Assembly: GCA_030068075.1 (NCBI GenBank)
Contig: CM057837.1
Span: 19,437,691-19,501,690 of the forward strand
DNA length: 64,000 nt
Reading direction: 5' to 3'
From: Paguma larvata
Lineage: Eukaryota; Chordata; Mammalia; Carnivora; Viverridae
In this document: one piece after another, positions 47,055-59,469 of the stretch
How positions within the stretch are numbered: position 1 is the first letter of the stretch
Layout of the letters: each line of letters begins with the position of its first letter
Program-made: the position numbers and the translations under genes
Notes under the pieces: generated by a model
The model's input: the letters and a program-made list of their open reading frames with translations, nothing else
Told to the model about the DNA's origin: nothing
Databases searched by the model: none

Positions 47055-47997
47055 TAAAAAAATAGGCAGAGAACTTAAATAAACACGTTCCCGAAGAGGA
47101 CATCCAGATGGCCAACAGATACACGAAAAGATGCTCAACATCACTCATCACCAGGGAAATGCAAATCAGACCCACAATAAAATAATCACCTCACACCTGT
47201 CAGAATGGCTACCATCAAAAAGACAAGACATAACGAGCGCTAGTGAGGATGTAGAGAAAAAGGAACCCTCATGCACTGTTCGTGGGCATGTAAATTTATG
47301 AGGCACTGTTGAAAATAGTTCGAAGGGTCCTCAAAAATTTCAAAATATAAATATCGCAAGATCCAGCAATCCCTACTGGGCATTTACCCAAAGAAAATGA
47401 AAACACTAACTCAAAAAAATACCTGCACTCCTATGTTTATTGCAGTATTATTTACAATAGCCAAGATATGGGAGCACCTGGGTGGCTCAGTCGGTTACGC
47501 ATCCAACTCTTGATATCAGCTCAGGTCGTAATCTCTCAGCCATGGGCTCAAGCCCTGCGTTGGGTTCCATGCCAAGCAGCGTGGAGCCTGCTTGGGATTC
47601 TCTCTCTCCCTCTCTCTCTCTGCCCTTCCTCCAACTCTCAAAATAAATAAATATACATTAAAAAAACAGCCAAGATTTGGAAGAACCCAAACGGCCGACA
47701 CTAGATGAATGGATAAAGAAGATGTGGTAGACCTGTACAATTGAATATTGCTCCTCCGTAGAACAGAATGACACCAAGCCGTTTTCAACAACATGGATGG
47801 ACCCAGAGGGTATTACGCCAAGTGAAACAAGTCAGACAAAGACAAATACCATTATTATTTCACTTATATGTTGAATCTAAAAGAAAAAAACAAAAAATAG
47901 ACAAATACAGAGAACAAACTGGTGGCTGCCAGAGAAGAGTTGGATGCGGGATGGTTGAAACAGGTAGAATTAAGAGGCACAAACTTCCAGTCATAGG
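47055..47997 (+). mobile_element. L1 3' part, continuation of the older interrupted L1
   Basis: Resumes at AATAGGCAGAGAACTTAAAT and continues through CAACATCACTCATCACCAGG and GTTTATTGCAGTATTATTTA to AGAGAACAAACTGGTGGCTG and AAGAGGCACAAACTTCCAGT. A SINE interrupts it at 47471-47666. It is more diverged than the inserted L1. Confidence 0.87.
47471..47666 (+). mobile_element. Carnivore SINE inserted in the older L1
   Basis: GGAGCACCTGGGTGGCTCAG head, TCTCAAAATAAATAAATATA tail. The L1 sequence AGCCAAGAT occurs on both sides. Confidence 0.94.
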
Positions 47998-48115
47998 AAG
48001 GGAGGGAGGGAGGAAGGGAGAAAGGAAGGAAGGAAGGAAGGAAGGAAGGATGGAAGGAAGGAAGGAAGGAAGGAAGGAAGGAAGGAAGGAAGGAAGGAAG
48101 GAAGGAAGGAAGGAA
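47998..48115. repeat. GGAA tetranucleotide array
   Basis: About 118 bp of GGAA/GGGA units, nearly perfect for its second half, at the 3' end of the older L1. GGAA is also the ETS-factor core, so binding is conceivable but not shown. Confidence 0.97.
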
Positions 48116-49694
48116 TTACAGTGATACAGTGATATTCCTTCTTTCCAATGGATCCTACCTAAAAATATAGTAGACTAAAAGTAAAACTCATCTTCAAACT
48201 ACTGGTCAATTTCTCATCCATTCATCCTGAACTCTCTGCCAGACCAGGCTCTTCTCAGGTGGTGTTTCACTGTGTCCATCTGTAAAACTCTCCTTGATCA
48301 TATCATGTGCAAACTTTGGCAAGTATGGTAAGCCCTCCAACACCTGACCACCTCGCCTCTCCTTCCTCCAGCCAGACACAGTATGGACCCCAGGAGGGTT
48401 CCTATCCCTGCCTCTCCCTGAAAGAGAGAAGCCAGCCTGTCCCACACTGTGTGGACCAATCTACCCTCCCTGCCACCAACGGAGTCTTCCCACCCGGTGA
48501 ACCTCTTCCAGAAAGCCAGGCTCAGTACGTTTCTCTCTCAACCCTCTCTCCAAACGTCCCCACCACAGCACACTTCCTGCCGTCCACTCCATACTTAAGC
48601 TACCTGTCGCTGGCAGCCTCCCTGGTTTCCCCATCCGTGGTCCCTGGAGCCAGACGAAATGCACAGCGTAACCCCTCTTCCCATGAAGAGCCGGTGACCT
48701 CCAGTGAATGACCTACCCTTCTCCATACTCAGCTTTCCCTATAAAATAAGGCTCTGGAAATCCACACCTCATTGGATTATGTGTGTATTTGGGGTCTTAA
48801 AATAATGACACCGACGGATTTGGTGATTTGAACTCTGGATGTCCTGCAGTACACACTTACTAAATGATAAAGCTTCTTATGGTGGTTGGGAGTATTTTCT
48901 TTCTACTGCAACAAAGACTTCTATCGCTACCGGAATCCTTTTTCAAAAGCCAATGCAAGCCGACTGACACATGATCACAAAAATCCTAAAACATCAAAGA
49001 CCATATACGTGTAGAAAATTCCATGTTCGTAGGCATTTTCCTGTATTTCCACCAAAATTCATAAAATTTAAATGTCCTCGACTGACATAAATGGCTATTA
49101 GTAGTTATTAAGTTTATTTAGCATTTTATGGTGACTCTTAGCAGAAATAACTGCATTAGGTACAGGAAGCTCGGAGCACATGCCCAGCCTTTCCTGGTTC
49201 CGCAGAACCATATTCCTAAGCCTTTAGGAGCCATAAATGCATTTTTCACCGCTCTTAACGGCATCCCTGCCAGCATGTCTATTCTGTTGAAGACGTGGAA
49301 AAAAAAATAAACACATCAAAAATAATAAAAATAAAGTGAATACATCCACTAGAAACACATTCGGGCCCATGTGGATTTGTAGGCACGCACGCAAAAATCG
49401 TTAAGCATCTGCCCCCTCCATCTTTGAAGCAGGCAGACAAAAGCAGCTGTGAGAAAAGAAACTTCAAATTTAACTACGAAAGGGGACTTAAAGACCCCTG
49501 ATTTTATAGATGAAGGGGAAAAGGACCTCTGAGGGTTGATGCCTGTGACCCCGAACGACACGGCAAGCGAGGACCACCACAGTGGCTGCCCAGCCCCTTG
49601 GCCTCTGTTCTTAGTATCACAGCCTAAACAATCCCATATTTAAAGGCAAATTAAAAGACTCAACTATAGAAGATTGTTGACCAAGGGAGTGGGA

Positions 49695-50175
49695 GGGAGG
49701 GGAAAGTGTGGTGGGTGGAATGATGCCCCCGCCCCCCACCCAGCCAAAGACGTCGACATGCGAGTTCCTGGAACCTGTAAGCATGTTACCTTACATGGCA
49801 AAGGGGGCCGATGCAGGGGCATCGAGGGTGAGGATCTCGAATGGGGATGCTGATCCTGCACTATCCAGGTGGGGCCAATACCATCAGAAGGTTCCACACA
49901 GGACGGGAGCAGGGAGCCAGGAGGGTGAGAGTCAGAAGGCGGGATGCAGCAAAGATTGGAGTCATTCAAGGAAGAAGCCACACACCCGGGAATGCAGGCA
50001 GCCCCCGGCAGCCAGAAAAGGCAGGGAGGTGGACCCCCCCCCCGAACTTCCAGAAGGAACGTGGCCCACACCTCGATTTTAGGACCTCTGACCTCCAGAG
50101 CTGTAACATCGTAAGCAGGTGTTGTGCTAAGCTACTGAGTTTATGCTCATTGGTTACAGCGGCCATAGGAAACAT
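49695..50175 (+). repeat. MaLR-like LTR relic
   Basis: Long colinear match to a known mammalian LTR pattern: GGTGGAATGATGCCCCC, GTTCCTGGAACCTGTAAGCA, TGTTACCTTACATGGCAAAG, CACTATCCAGGTGGGGCC, GACCTCCAGAGCTGTAACAT and the end GGTTACAGCGGCCATAGGAA. The family is assigned from memory and the exact subfamily was not determined. No internal viral genes. Confidence 0.7.
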
Positions 50176-51157
50176 ACAGGGAGGTATGAAGACAACACAA
50201 AAGGAGTGTTTTGAGGTTAATTTATTCACTGCTGAAGGAGTGCTGGCGCAGGCTCCCAACCACAGGCATCTGAATCTGACCAGTCCGTCCGTGGCTGATG
50301 CGCCCCAATTCTTGGGCGATAGGACAATGAAGACAAGGCGATGAGTTTTTCTTAACAAACCCAGAATGAGTCAATAGAAGACACTATTCCTAAATCTGGT
50401 GATCTGACCTTTCAAAGTTGCCCCTCTTTGGGGGGTGAGAACAGGAGGAGAAAGAGCAGAAACCTCTCCTTTATTAAGATAACGATGACGGATGACATCT
50501 GGGTTTAAAATGTCTTTACTTGATAGAAGCGCAAAGATGGCAGCCTCTTTGCAAACTGCCCATTTGTCTTCTTTGTTTTTCCGATCTGTTAGGATCCGAG
50601 AATAACTCCACAAGAGAATATCGTCAACCCCTGTCCATCCGCATCTTGGGATTCACCTCCATCTGGCTGGTGGGCTGGATGCTTAATGTATTCCTCCTCC
50701 TCAAATCTATTTGCCTATTTTAATAGCCCGGCGAAAGGCGGGTGTCGCTGGGTACACGTGTGCTTTCGGTTGACTTTTTCAACCCTGGACTGCAGCTTGC
50801 CGTGCTGCCCGTGTGACAAGTGAAATACGAAAGATGCAGAGACGAACCCAGCACAAAGGTCTTTTCCTGGACCAGTGTTTATTCTTTTTCTGGAAGAGTC
50901 GGCAGTGGCCCGGAGCGAGTAACATGGATCTTTTTTCCCAAAATAAAAAATTAACAGGCCGGTCTGTGCCTCACTTAGCTTATATGCATCAGAGACGTGA
51001 AACGGCAAAGCCATCACCTCTGCCCGGGCTGCCAGAGGAGGGAGGGAAAGAACCGTGGCTTCGCGTGAAAGAAGAGGGCTTCCACTTGCATCTGTATTAT
51101 TAATATTACAGGTGCTAGAGATGACACTGCTGCTGTGGATGGTGTAACAGTGGGATA

Positions 51158-51345
51158 CCTTGGATGATGATGACAATGATGACTATGGCAATGGTGGCAG
51201 CGGTGATGGTGATGGTAATGGTGGTGACGATGGTGGTGGTCATGGTGGTGGCTGTGGGGGCAATGGTGGTGATGGTTGTGGTAGGGACGGAGGTAATGGC
51301 GGAGGTGGTAATGGTGGTGGTGGTGGTGGTGGTGGCGGTGGGTGT
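51158..51345. repeat. GGT/GAT trinucleotide array
   Basis: About 190 bp of GAT, GGT and GGC units, the complement of the ATC/ACC type found at 11618 and 61305. It gives spurious glycine/aspartate and histidine-rich frames. Confidence 0.95.
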
Positions 51346-51369
51346 TGGGGACAACGCTGCTGAGGATAC

Positions 51370-51470
51370 TAACTGACATTTACTGATTATTCTGTGGGCT
51401 AGGCAGGGGGCAGAGCTCCACGTGTTCAGACTGATTTAACCTTCGCAACAGTCCTGTGAGGGTGGACGCA
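51370..51470 (-). repeat. MIR-type SINE relic
   Basis: Reverse MIR end: TGACATTTACTGATTATTCT, GTGGGCTAGGCAG, CTGATTTAACCTTCGCAACA then GTCCTGTGAGGG. Confidence 0.65.
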
Positions 51471-52004
51471 GAATTTTTTCCATTTCCTTCACCAGAGTTT
51501 GTAGCAGCTTGGAACCTGCCATGTCTGAGCAGCCACTGGAAGGGATGGTCAAGGTCGACCTGAATGAAGAGCCTCGGTGCCAACCCCTCGCATAGACCCT
51601 TCCTTAATCCTTGGCCAGGGTCCACCACAGCCCTCCCTAGGCCTCGGCCCACCCTTCTGGTAGCTCCCCTGCAAAGCAAACACCCAGCCTGGACTTCTCT
51701 GACGGGCAACCTGCACATTTCTGATGTCCACCAATGCCTAAAGCATCCTGCTAATGGACTTCTCATTCCTTACAACAAAGAACTCAAGCTGAGGTAGTTC
51801 CAGGAATGCAAGGTTGATGTAACATCAAACCAATCAAGGTTAAGTCACTGCATTAACAGAGTAAAGGATGAAAAGTCATAATACCATCCCAATTGGAAGA
51901 GAAAAAGCTTTTGAGGAAATGGAACTCCTATTCAGGGAAAAACAAAAAACGCTAACTTGACTACTCCGACCTTAGGAAAGAAACTACAGTAGTGCATCAA
52001 CCAA

Positions 52005-52090
52005 TTTAACAGATGAAAACACGGAACCCCACGGAGGAGCGGTGACTTGCTCAAGGTGGTGCGGGAGTTGATGACAGCCCCTGGGACCCC
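52005..52090 (-). repeat. MIR-type SINE relic
   Basis: Reverse MIR core: ACAGATGAAAACACGGAACC, GGTGACTTGCTCAAGGTGGT. Confidence 0.6.
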
Positions 52091-52149
52091 ATGGCATCCC
52101 TTCCAGACTGCCTCCATCACCCCCCACTGACTGATCCAAGCCTTCCTCA

Positions 52150-52735
52150 CCTCTCACTGCAATGAAAACTATTTTTGCTGGTCTCCTTGTATAAGCTCTT
52201 AGTCTCTCTATCCCCAGTTACCTTCCTGAAATCTTACTCCAAAAAACTGCACGGTTCCCCTCGGCTTTGCAAATAATGGGTAAAGTGTCCGGTACAGCAT
52301 TCAAAGCCCCGTGGGATGCGACTTGAACTCACCTTTCCAAACCCATCTCCCCACACACACACCCCTCCCGTTCTCCCCGACTCCCCAGGCCTTCCAAAAG
52401 CTCTCCTGCCCCTGGAAATGCCTTCCTCTCTCCACTTCTAAAGGCCCCTTGTCTACAAGTGCATTCTTCACTTCACGCCCTTCTCCAGATCCTTCCTGAA
52501 TTCTGGCTTTCTCCTCTGCTCAGGTATGTGCATATCTGAATTAACTGCTTGCTCCACAACTTTTTCCTATAAGCTGACATCCCATGGCTTTGTAAGAGTG
52601 CTTATCTCAGTATCTGTCTCTCCCTTCAGACCAGATTTCCCTGAAGGAAGTAAACATTTATTAATCATTGGATTTCCCACAGTAGTTAACACCATGCCTT
52701 GCAGGCACTCAATAAAAATTCACAGAATTAAACCG
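52150..52735 (+). repeat. L2 (LINE-2) 3' relic
   Basis: Colinear with the L2 3' region: CTGCCCCTGGAAATGCCTTC, CTTCACTTCACGCCCTTC, TCCAGATCCTTCCTGAATTC, TTTCCCTGAAGGAAGTAAAC, and the end CCTTGCAGGCACTCAATAAA. Confidence 0.72.
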
Positions 52736-53506
52736 GATCACCAAGTATTCCTTATTGTGTGGTCTGCCTCAGAGCGAACGTGAAAAACTGTGTACTATGT
52801 TCCTTCCTCTTCTTCAAAATGACCCTGCCCTCTGCAGAAAGATCTAGGAGCCTGAGGCTTAATCAATAAGAAAGAGAGACACAATATTAGCTTTCCTATC
52901 TCTGTTTTGGGTCTCTTCCATCTAATGAGATAACTCGCCGTCAGCGTGCAGGTTCAAAGCCTCCGGAAAGCATCAAAGATACGGGTTTGGCCACACATTA
53001 CTTCTGAAATCTGCTCAGCTCTTTCTATCCCACACATTGTCCCCTTGAAATATGACTTCGGGATTTCAAGTAGCAATTTAAAAGTTAATTAATTCCTTTA
53101 AAAGTCAATTTGTGAAAATTAATTGCTCTGTTTGTGATCTCATTCCCTCTGTCTTGCCTTCAGTTGGGAAAAAACGTTCAACGGCATGCATCTTCTCAGG
53201 GCTGGAGGAAATGCAGACCGTGTCCTTAAGGGGACCGGGGCAAGGGCCCCGGCTGCGTCTGCTACAGGGCTTCATTCTAAAGGGCCATCCATCCGCCGTC
53301 TAGTCCATGCCATACACTCAGTAGTTCCCAAGACTTTCAAGGGCTCCTGCTCTGCTCTAGTGCTGAGCTGGGGCTGAAGTTGGAGAGATCCATTAGGCCC
53401 AACGCAGCCACCTAAACCAGCCACCCCAGGGCCTGGTCCTCTAAGAAACAACCCTTTCACACACTGGACCCCTTCAGAAAACTCGGTGCAGAGAGAATCA
53501 GAATAT

Positions 53507-53510
<4 letters not shown>

Positions 53511-53566
<56 letters not shown>

Positions 53567-53572
53567 TAGATC
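53511..53572. repeat. GATA/GACA tetranucleotide array
   Basis: Roughly eleven GATA units, four GACA and two more GATA. A compound microsatellite of the kind used as a polymorphic marker. Confidence 0.97.
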
Positions 53573-53856
53573 CTTTGAACTTCACTCTGGACAAAGACCA
53601 GTTCTGCGCCTCCACTCCATACTGGAGCCGGGGGCTGGGTTTCCTAAATTCTGTCTCCAAAAAGAGACTGGCAGCCACACTATTACTAGCCTCCATGGCC
53701 TGTAACCCAGTCCTTCTCCCTCCCTGATTTGGAGGCATAACACTCAGTCTCCATCCCAGAGCGCTGAGCCATACTGAATCAGAGCACTGCTCCTGCCCAT
53801 AGTTTCAACCTTCCCAAGCACCTAAGAGTACCTGGCACACAACAGGACCTTTGAAA

Positions 53857-53960
53857 TGGATGGATCGATGGATGGAGGGATGGATGGATGGATGGAAGGA
53901 AGGAAGGAAGGAAGGGAGAGAGGGAAGAAAGAAGAGAGGAAGGGAAGAAGGAAAAGGAAC
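53857..53960. repeat. GGAT / GGAA tetranucleotide tract
   Basis: GGAT units shifting into GGAA and then imperfect GA-rich sequence. It directly follows an L2-like end (CCTGGCACACAACAGGACCT). Confidence 0.92.
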
Positions 53961-54032
53961 AGGAAAGGAGAGAAGAATGATGGAAAAAAGATCATTAGAT
54001 CCCGGTTCTAAAGATGTTACTAGAGGGAAATC

Positions 54033-54238
54033 AGGGTGGCCTAGCTGGCTGAGCATCTGACTCTTGATTTCGGCTCAGGTCATGATCCCAGGGTCATAGG
54101 ACCAAGCCCTGCATTGGGCACTGTGCTGCACACAGAACCTGCTTAAGATTCTCCCTCTCTCTCTCCCTCTCTCCCCCCACCTCCCTTCCCTCTGCCCCTT
54201 TCCCCCACTCAATCTCTTCCTCTCTCTCATGAATAGAC
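54033..54238 (+). mobile_element. Carnivore SINE, divergent
   Basis: GGGTGGCCTAGCTGGCTGAG head, GGCTCAGGTCATGATCCCAG and long CT-rich middle. The tail is degraded, ending against an L1 fragment. Confidence 0.85.
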
Positions 54239-54612
54239 ATATTTTCAAAGAAGACATCCAGATGGCCAAATGACGCATGAAACGTTGCTCAACATCACTC
54301 ATCATCAGGGAAATACAAATCAAAGCCACACTGAGATACCACCTCACACCGGTCAGAGTAGCTAAAATAAACAAATCAGGAAACTTTTATAAAGATATGG
54401 GAATCCTCTTGCACTCTTGGTGGGATTGCACCTTGGTGCAGCCGCTCTGGAAAACAGTGTGGAGGTGCCTCAAAAAATTAAAAATAGAACTACCCTACGA
54501 CCCAGCAATCACAGTACTAGGAATTTACCCAAGGCATACAGTGCTGATGCATAGGGGCACATGTACCCCAATGTTTATAGCAGCGCTTTCAAAAATAGCC
54601 GAATCATGGATG
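54239..54612 (+). mobile_element. Carnivore L1 ORF2 3' fragment
   Basis: AAGAAGACATCCAGATGGCC, CACTCATCATCAGGGAAATA, CTCTTGGTGGGATTGCACCT, GCCTCAAAAAATTAAAAATA, CACATGTACCCCAATGTTTA. A stretch of ORF2 C-terminal frame remains but it is truncated at both ends and not functional. Confidence 0.9.
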
Positions 54613-55003
54613 CAGTGGGCAAAAAGGAGGAACAGAAAAAAATGGACCGAGACCTATTTCCTTGTGATAATAAATGATAACGTCGCCTTGTCGCGTGCCC
54701 TTGTCACGTCCCCGGATTTCTCTTGCTGGGGTTTCAGCGGAAAGTCTCAGGTGATTTCATCCATAGAATATGGCCACCTCTCTCCTGTCTTCACTGCGTT
54801 CAGTCTAATATTAGTGGTGACAAAGAAAGAAAGGGAAGGACATAGGGAACATCCCAGAATGCTAATTTGTTTTTCCTAAAGGCAAAAAAATATATGCACC
54901 TATATGCATAAATACATATTTCGTATGCATTTACAAAGTTATATAAATATATATTATATGTTATCCCACATTGTTTATGAAATCTGTATGAAAGCCACAA
55001 ATA

Positions 55004-55209
55004 GGGGCACCCGGGTGGCTCAGTCGGTTGAGCGTCCGACTTCGGCTCAGGTCACGATCTCACAGTTCATGAGATAGAGCCCTGTGTCAGGCTCTGCACA
55101 GTTAGTGCAGAGCCTGCCTTGGATTCTCTCTCTCCCTCTCTCTCTGGCCCTCCCCTACTCCCGCTCTCTCTCTTTCTCTCTCAAAATAAATAAATAAACT
55201 TTTTTAAGA
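55004..55209 (+). mobile_element. Carnivore SINE
   Basis: GGGGCACCCGGGTGGCTCAG head, CT-rich middle, TCAAAATAAATAAATAAACT tail. Target duplication AGCCACAAATAG / AGCCCCAAATAG, one mismatch. Confidence 0.95.
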
Positions 55210-55806
55210 AGCCCCAAATAGAGCTAGCAATCAACTTGAGGGAAGCCTCTGTCATTACGTCAATGTAAGCAAAGCTCCCCAGCAGTGGAACCCCAGGCAC
55301 CCGTGTCCCAGGCCTCTGCCTAAAAGCCCCCTTCTGTCTGGAAATGCATTTCTTCCCCTCTTCAAGGGGCTTGCCTGTGCAGCTCACCCACACCTGCGTG
55401 AAGAGCTTCCCCGTCGCTCCCATCCACCGGGCGGTTCTGGGAGCGCTCGGAGCTCCACAGAGCCCCCTGTCCCCCAACAAAGGGCCAGCAGAGAATTGCC
55501 CGCTCAGGCCGGAACACTGGCGGCACCCACCACAGCACAGGTGCCCAACATCCTCCAAACGGAGCCACGAAGAGGGCTAGCCTCGCATTCTGCGATCTGT
55601 CCTTCTAGATCGTCAGAGGCCGGTCCGCCCCTTCGGCCTCTGCTCCCCAACCCGCCCAGCGTCTCTTCCACCTCTGCAGCCCTGCTCAACGGCACCCAGG
55701 GTGACACGAATGTTGACCGAGTGAATCACTTAATAAATCTACGTAGGAATTCCAGGTGGTGAAACTATTGCTTGAATCTTAAATCTGCTGGAAAACACCA
55801 CAGTTG

Positions 55807-55941
55807 AGGGGTGCTTCCATGGCTCCGTCAGTTAGAGCGTCCGATTTCAGCCCAGGCCATGACCCCAGGGTGCATGAGTTCAAGCCCCACATCAGGCTCC
55901 ACACTGACAGTGGGCTTAGGCTTGAGGAGCCTGCTTGGGAT

Positions 55942-55992
<51 letters not shown>

Positions 55993-56052
55993 TCCTCACT
56001 CTCTGCCCCTCCCCTGCTCATTCTCTCTCTCTCAAAATAAATACGTAAACTT
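55807..56052 (+). mobile_element. Carnivore SINE with expanded CT tract
   Basis: GGGGTGCTTCCATGGCTCCG head (diverged), GAGTTCAAGCCCCACATCAG, then about 50 bp of CT repeat and TCAAAATAAATACGTAAACT tail. Confidence 0.9.
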
Positions 56053-56139
56053 ACAGAGACAGCTGTTTTCACCTACTTCACATCAGAAACTGAAGGCCAG
56101 ACAAGGGCTCAGCAGAATCAACTTCTACCACCTCCAACT

Positions 56140-56520
56140 TGAAGGCCGAACCAGGGAGGCACGTCCTGGAGGGCCAGCCACACGCCCGGACGAAGCGCAG
56201 TATCACCTGGGCAAACAGTGCTGTGATCCCCCACCTCCCACTCCCCGGGGCCCTGGCACACGCTCGGCCCCATCGGCAAACCACGCGAGCGAGACGGGCC
56301 CGCTGGTCACCCTGGGCTCTGCGCGGGGCTCTGGCTGGGAGGGGTGCCGCCCGGCGCCCCAGCCGAGGGTCTCCCTCTCCCCGCCCACTCCCTGGCGACC
56401 CTCCAGAAGAGATCTGGACAGAGCAGCCACAGGAGCTGAGCCGCGCCCAGCCGAGAGTGGAAAACCGCTAAAATCAGGAGGAAGTCGCTGGTGTCGTGTG
56501 GCCTTCGTTCCGGGACACTA
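56140..56520. promoter_or_regulatory. CpG-rich island in intron 1
   Basis: About 380 bp near two-thirds G+C with roughly thirty CpGs by eye count, just downstream of a SINE. I see no recognised repeat. There is no DOCK1 first-exon sequence here, so an alternative promoter or enhancer is speculation. Confidence 0.4.
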
Positions 56521-58094
56521 ATACCCCGGTACCGAAATCACTCCGGACTTCTAGAGGACAACTAACTACCAGCTTTTCTTATCAGGGCCCCGGACCTCCG
56601 GCCTCACCCGCATACCCCCATCTTCCTGTCTTGTAAATCGAGACTCCTCATCACCGAGATGGCTTTCTGCAGAGACATGGAGAAACACACTGTGCCAAAT
56701 GTCAAAAAACAAAGCCCCAAAGGAACAAGCCGTCACTTGCCTTCAACCTGCTGGTGAAGTCGCAGGGGTTTAAAGCCACTGGCAGAAGCGGCAATATCCC
56801 CGTGAGCTGCGTGAACACAGTGGCGTCTGGTATCTCTGAACACAGGAAAATCGAATGCAGCAAGCCATCGGCCAGGTGAGAACACGTCCGTACGCCCGCC
56901 TGCGTCTGCACACGCACCCTCACGTGCATCTACGTTTAGACAGACGTGATGAAATGCACAACCTCAGGGGATTTGTTCGGTGAGCGCGGATCATTCTACA
57001 GCCCATAGAAACCCAGACTAAGATTTCCAGAAAATAGTCCCTGGCCAGATTTCCTCCCGGAACACCATCTCCTGATTGGTCTCACCACGAATGAGTCTCT
57101 CCACTCCTGGATTTAGCAGAGTCCAAGATGACCGGAGAGTTTAGTCAGTCCTTGGACGTGAGCGCAATTACGCTACACGAACCTCTTTACGCCCACCTTC
57201 TTTGGCACGACATTTGGAGACTGGGCCCCGGTGCCCCATCAGAGCTTTGCTCTTTACGTCGGTGTATAGTCTTCCATTGGATCGACATATCGTTCTCCTG
57301 ACAACGGGCATTGGGGCTTTTTATTTCCCATTTGGAGCTATTTGTAAAAACGGCTGCAACGAACCTTCTCCCACGAATCTTTTAGTGCCCGTGTTTTCTA
57401 CCAGGGGGAACTTCAGCCTTGATTAGAGGCGTCTGCGCTTTCTGAAAGGCTGCACGAGGCACAAGCATCCAGCGCCTCCGAGCGGCCAGCAGCGGTGGGG
57501 GCGGGGGTCCCGCCTCCTGTGCTGGAACTCCCGGGGCAGGTGCATGCGGCACCAAGGAGACATTTGGTTCCTTAGCGGTGTTTATGTCCTCTAGCTTTGG
57601 GAAAATATAAAATCGAAGATTGAAAAACAACCAAGCGTGCTTTGAGGAAAAACAATGAAGCTGAGCACACACGGAGTGTTCAGGAAGGAACCTCCCAGCC
57701 ACCGCTAGAGGGGGGCCCCCGCAGCCCCCCATTCCCAGGCAGGTGCTCCCGGGAAGAACCATCATCCGTCCCCTCCTGCAAGTACTCTGTCTGCACTGTG
57801 TCCTCACCCGGCGCTCTGACCGGACCCTCGCACGCGCACAGCACAGCCAGGTCGCACTACTGCCCCGTCTCACAGATGAGAGCAGGAAGACCGCTGTACC
57901 TGTGTGATGGTCCTGAGAAGCGGGGGGGGGGCACCCTCCACACCCCCCGACCCAGGACCTCGGCCCCAGGGCACCTCACCCCCACTGCCCGGTCGCACAG
58001 ACCCGTTTTCAAGGCTGGCCGGTCCGCCCGCACATCAGGTCGCGCTCTCCTGACCTCTGCAGAGAAGAGGGGCGTTCCTCTGAGCAGGGCATGG

Positions 58095-58171
58095 AGACTC
58101 CAGAGTCGAAACACGGGCTCAACTCCAAACCCAAGCTCAAGGCCTTGGGCAAGTAACACAAGTCTCGGAGT

Positions 58172-58228
<57 letters not shown>

Positions 58229-58345
58229 GGGGGCTGATGACAGACAAGGTAGCACCACCCAGGTGTGCGTGAGATCATGCATGGGAAAGCTACCCAGCAG
58301 GGAGCTAGCCCCTAGCACGTGCACAATAAATGCCAGCTTAACTTT
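58095..58345 (+). repeat. MIR-type SINE relic split by a CT repeat
   Basis: CGGGCTCAACTCCAAACCCA, GGCCTTGGGCAAGTAACACA on the left and GCCCCTAGCACGTGCACAAT then AAATGCCAGC on the right. A CT tract of about 50 bp (58174-58224) occupies the middle. Confidence 0.65.
58174..58224. repeat. CT dinucleotide array
   Basis: About 25 CT units without interruption. Confidence 0.97.
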
Positions 58346-59469
58346 CGAAAGGGTTCAAGTGCAAAGCGAGTATCCATCCTCTGGCTGCTTTGCCATCCCC
58401 TCCTCCCTGCTCCCCGCCTCCCTGCCCCCCAGCCTCCCTGCTCCCCACCTTCCTCTCCCCAGCCTCGCTGCTCTCCCTGAATGAGCTGGGCCAGGCCAGG
58501 GTCCAGGCAGTTCCGCAAGAGCAAACAGAGGGGAGAGATGTGTGTGGCCGGCAGGGCCTCAGCACAAGCTGCTTGCGGGGCGTAGAGTGCAGGATCGGCT
58601 CGTGATTCCTCCCCCGGGGCAGTCCCCAACCTTCCAGAAATCCCCATAAAGGGCTGCACTCCGGAAGGAAGGGAGAAGCCTGCTCAGATGTGTTTGGACA
58701 CTCCGGATGCTCGCTGCTCATGAGCGGTCCCTCGGCCAGACCGCCGAGACACAGCCCTCTTGTTTCCAGAGAGGAGAAGCAACACTGGGCAGCTTGGTCC
58801 GGACGCTCCGGCCCCTCCACACTCGCAAGGGGAAGCGGGGAAGCGGGGAAGCGGGAAGGAAGCCTGGCCCGGCGCAGCCTTCAAAGATGGAGCCACGATT
58901 CTGACCCGGCCAGACCTGGGCCACCTGCCTGCCGTGTGTGTCTTACAAGGCGTGTGGACAGGTGTGACCCAGGGCCTCCTCCGGCATCCCTGTCTGAACC
59001 ACCCAGCACACCGCGTAAGTCCCCCGAGGTCACAGACAAATCTTTCCTCGGAGAAGCACTTGACCAACTCGCCCCCTGCGGGCAGGGCCCAGAGACAGGG
59101 GCAGAGGGCACGGCAGGCGTTCGCTGCGAGGCGCGTCTGCAGGTGGGCTGCCCTCCACAGAGCTCTGCTCACACACGTTACGGGACACGGACACCCAGGC
59201 CTGAGCGCAGATCCAAGACGAGGCGTTAAACAGGCCGACGGCTGCTGACGGTCTCACGTCGCCCGCCTGTGCACTGCTCCACATGCCGCCCGGCCCAGAC
59301 ACGGGTGTCCAAACACCAGGAGCGTCTGTCTTCCCCACCCGGTTCCTAAACCCACGCCTGGCCCGCCCCTAACGCTCTCGGATATGGCTGTGCGTCCAGA
59401 GAATACCCAGCGAGCTAAGGCAGCGTCTGTCCCCGGTGGGACTGGCTGCATCGTTTTTAGGTCCAATGC

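Noticed and set aside
54277..54879. 200-codon plus-strand frame with clear L1 ORF2 C-terminal similarity
   Set aside because: It is a truncated L1 fragment, not a gene. The frame runs out of L1 similarity near 54612 and has no 5' part of ORF2.
57642..58484. 280-codon plus-strand frame in intron 1
   Set aside because: It crosses a MIR relic and a CT microsatellite translated as Leu-Ser repeats. Not a plausible protein.
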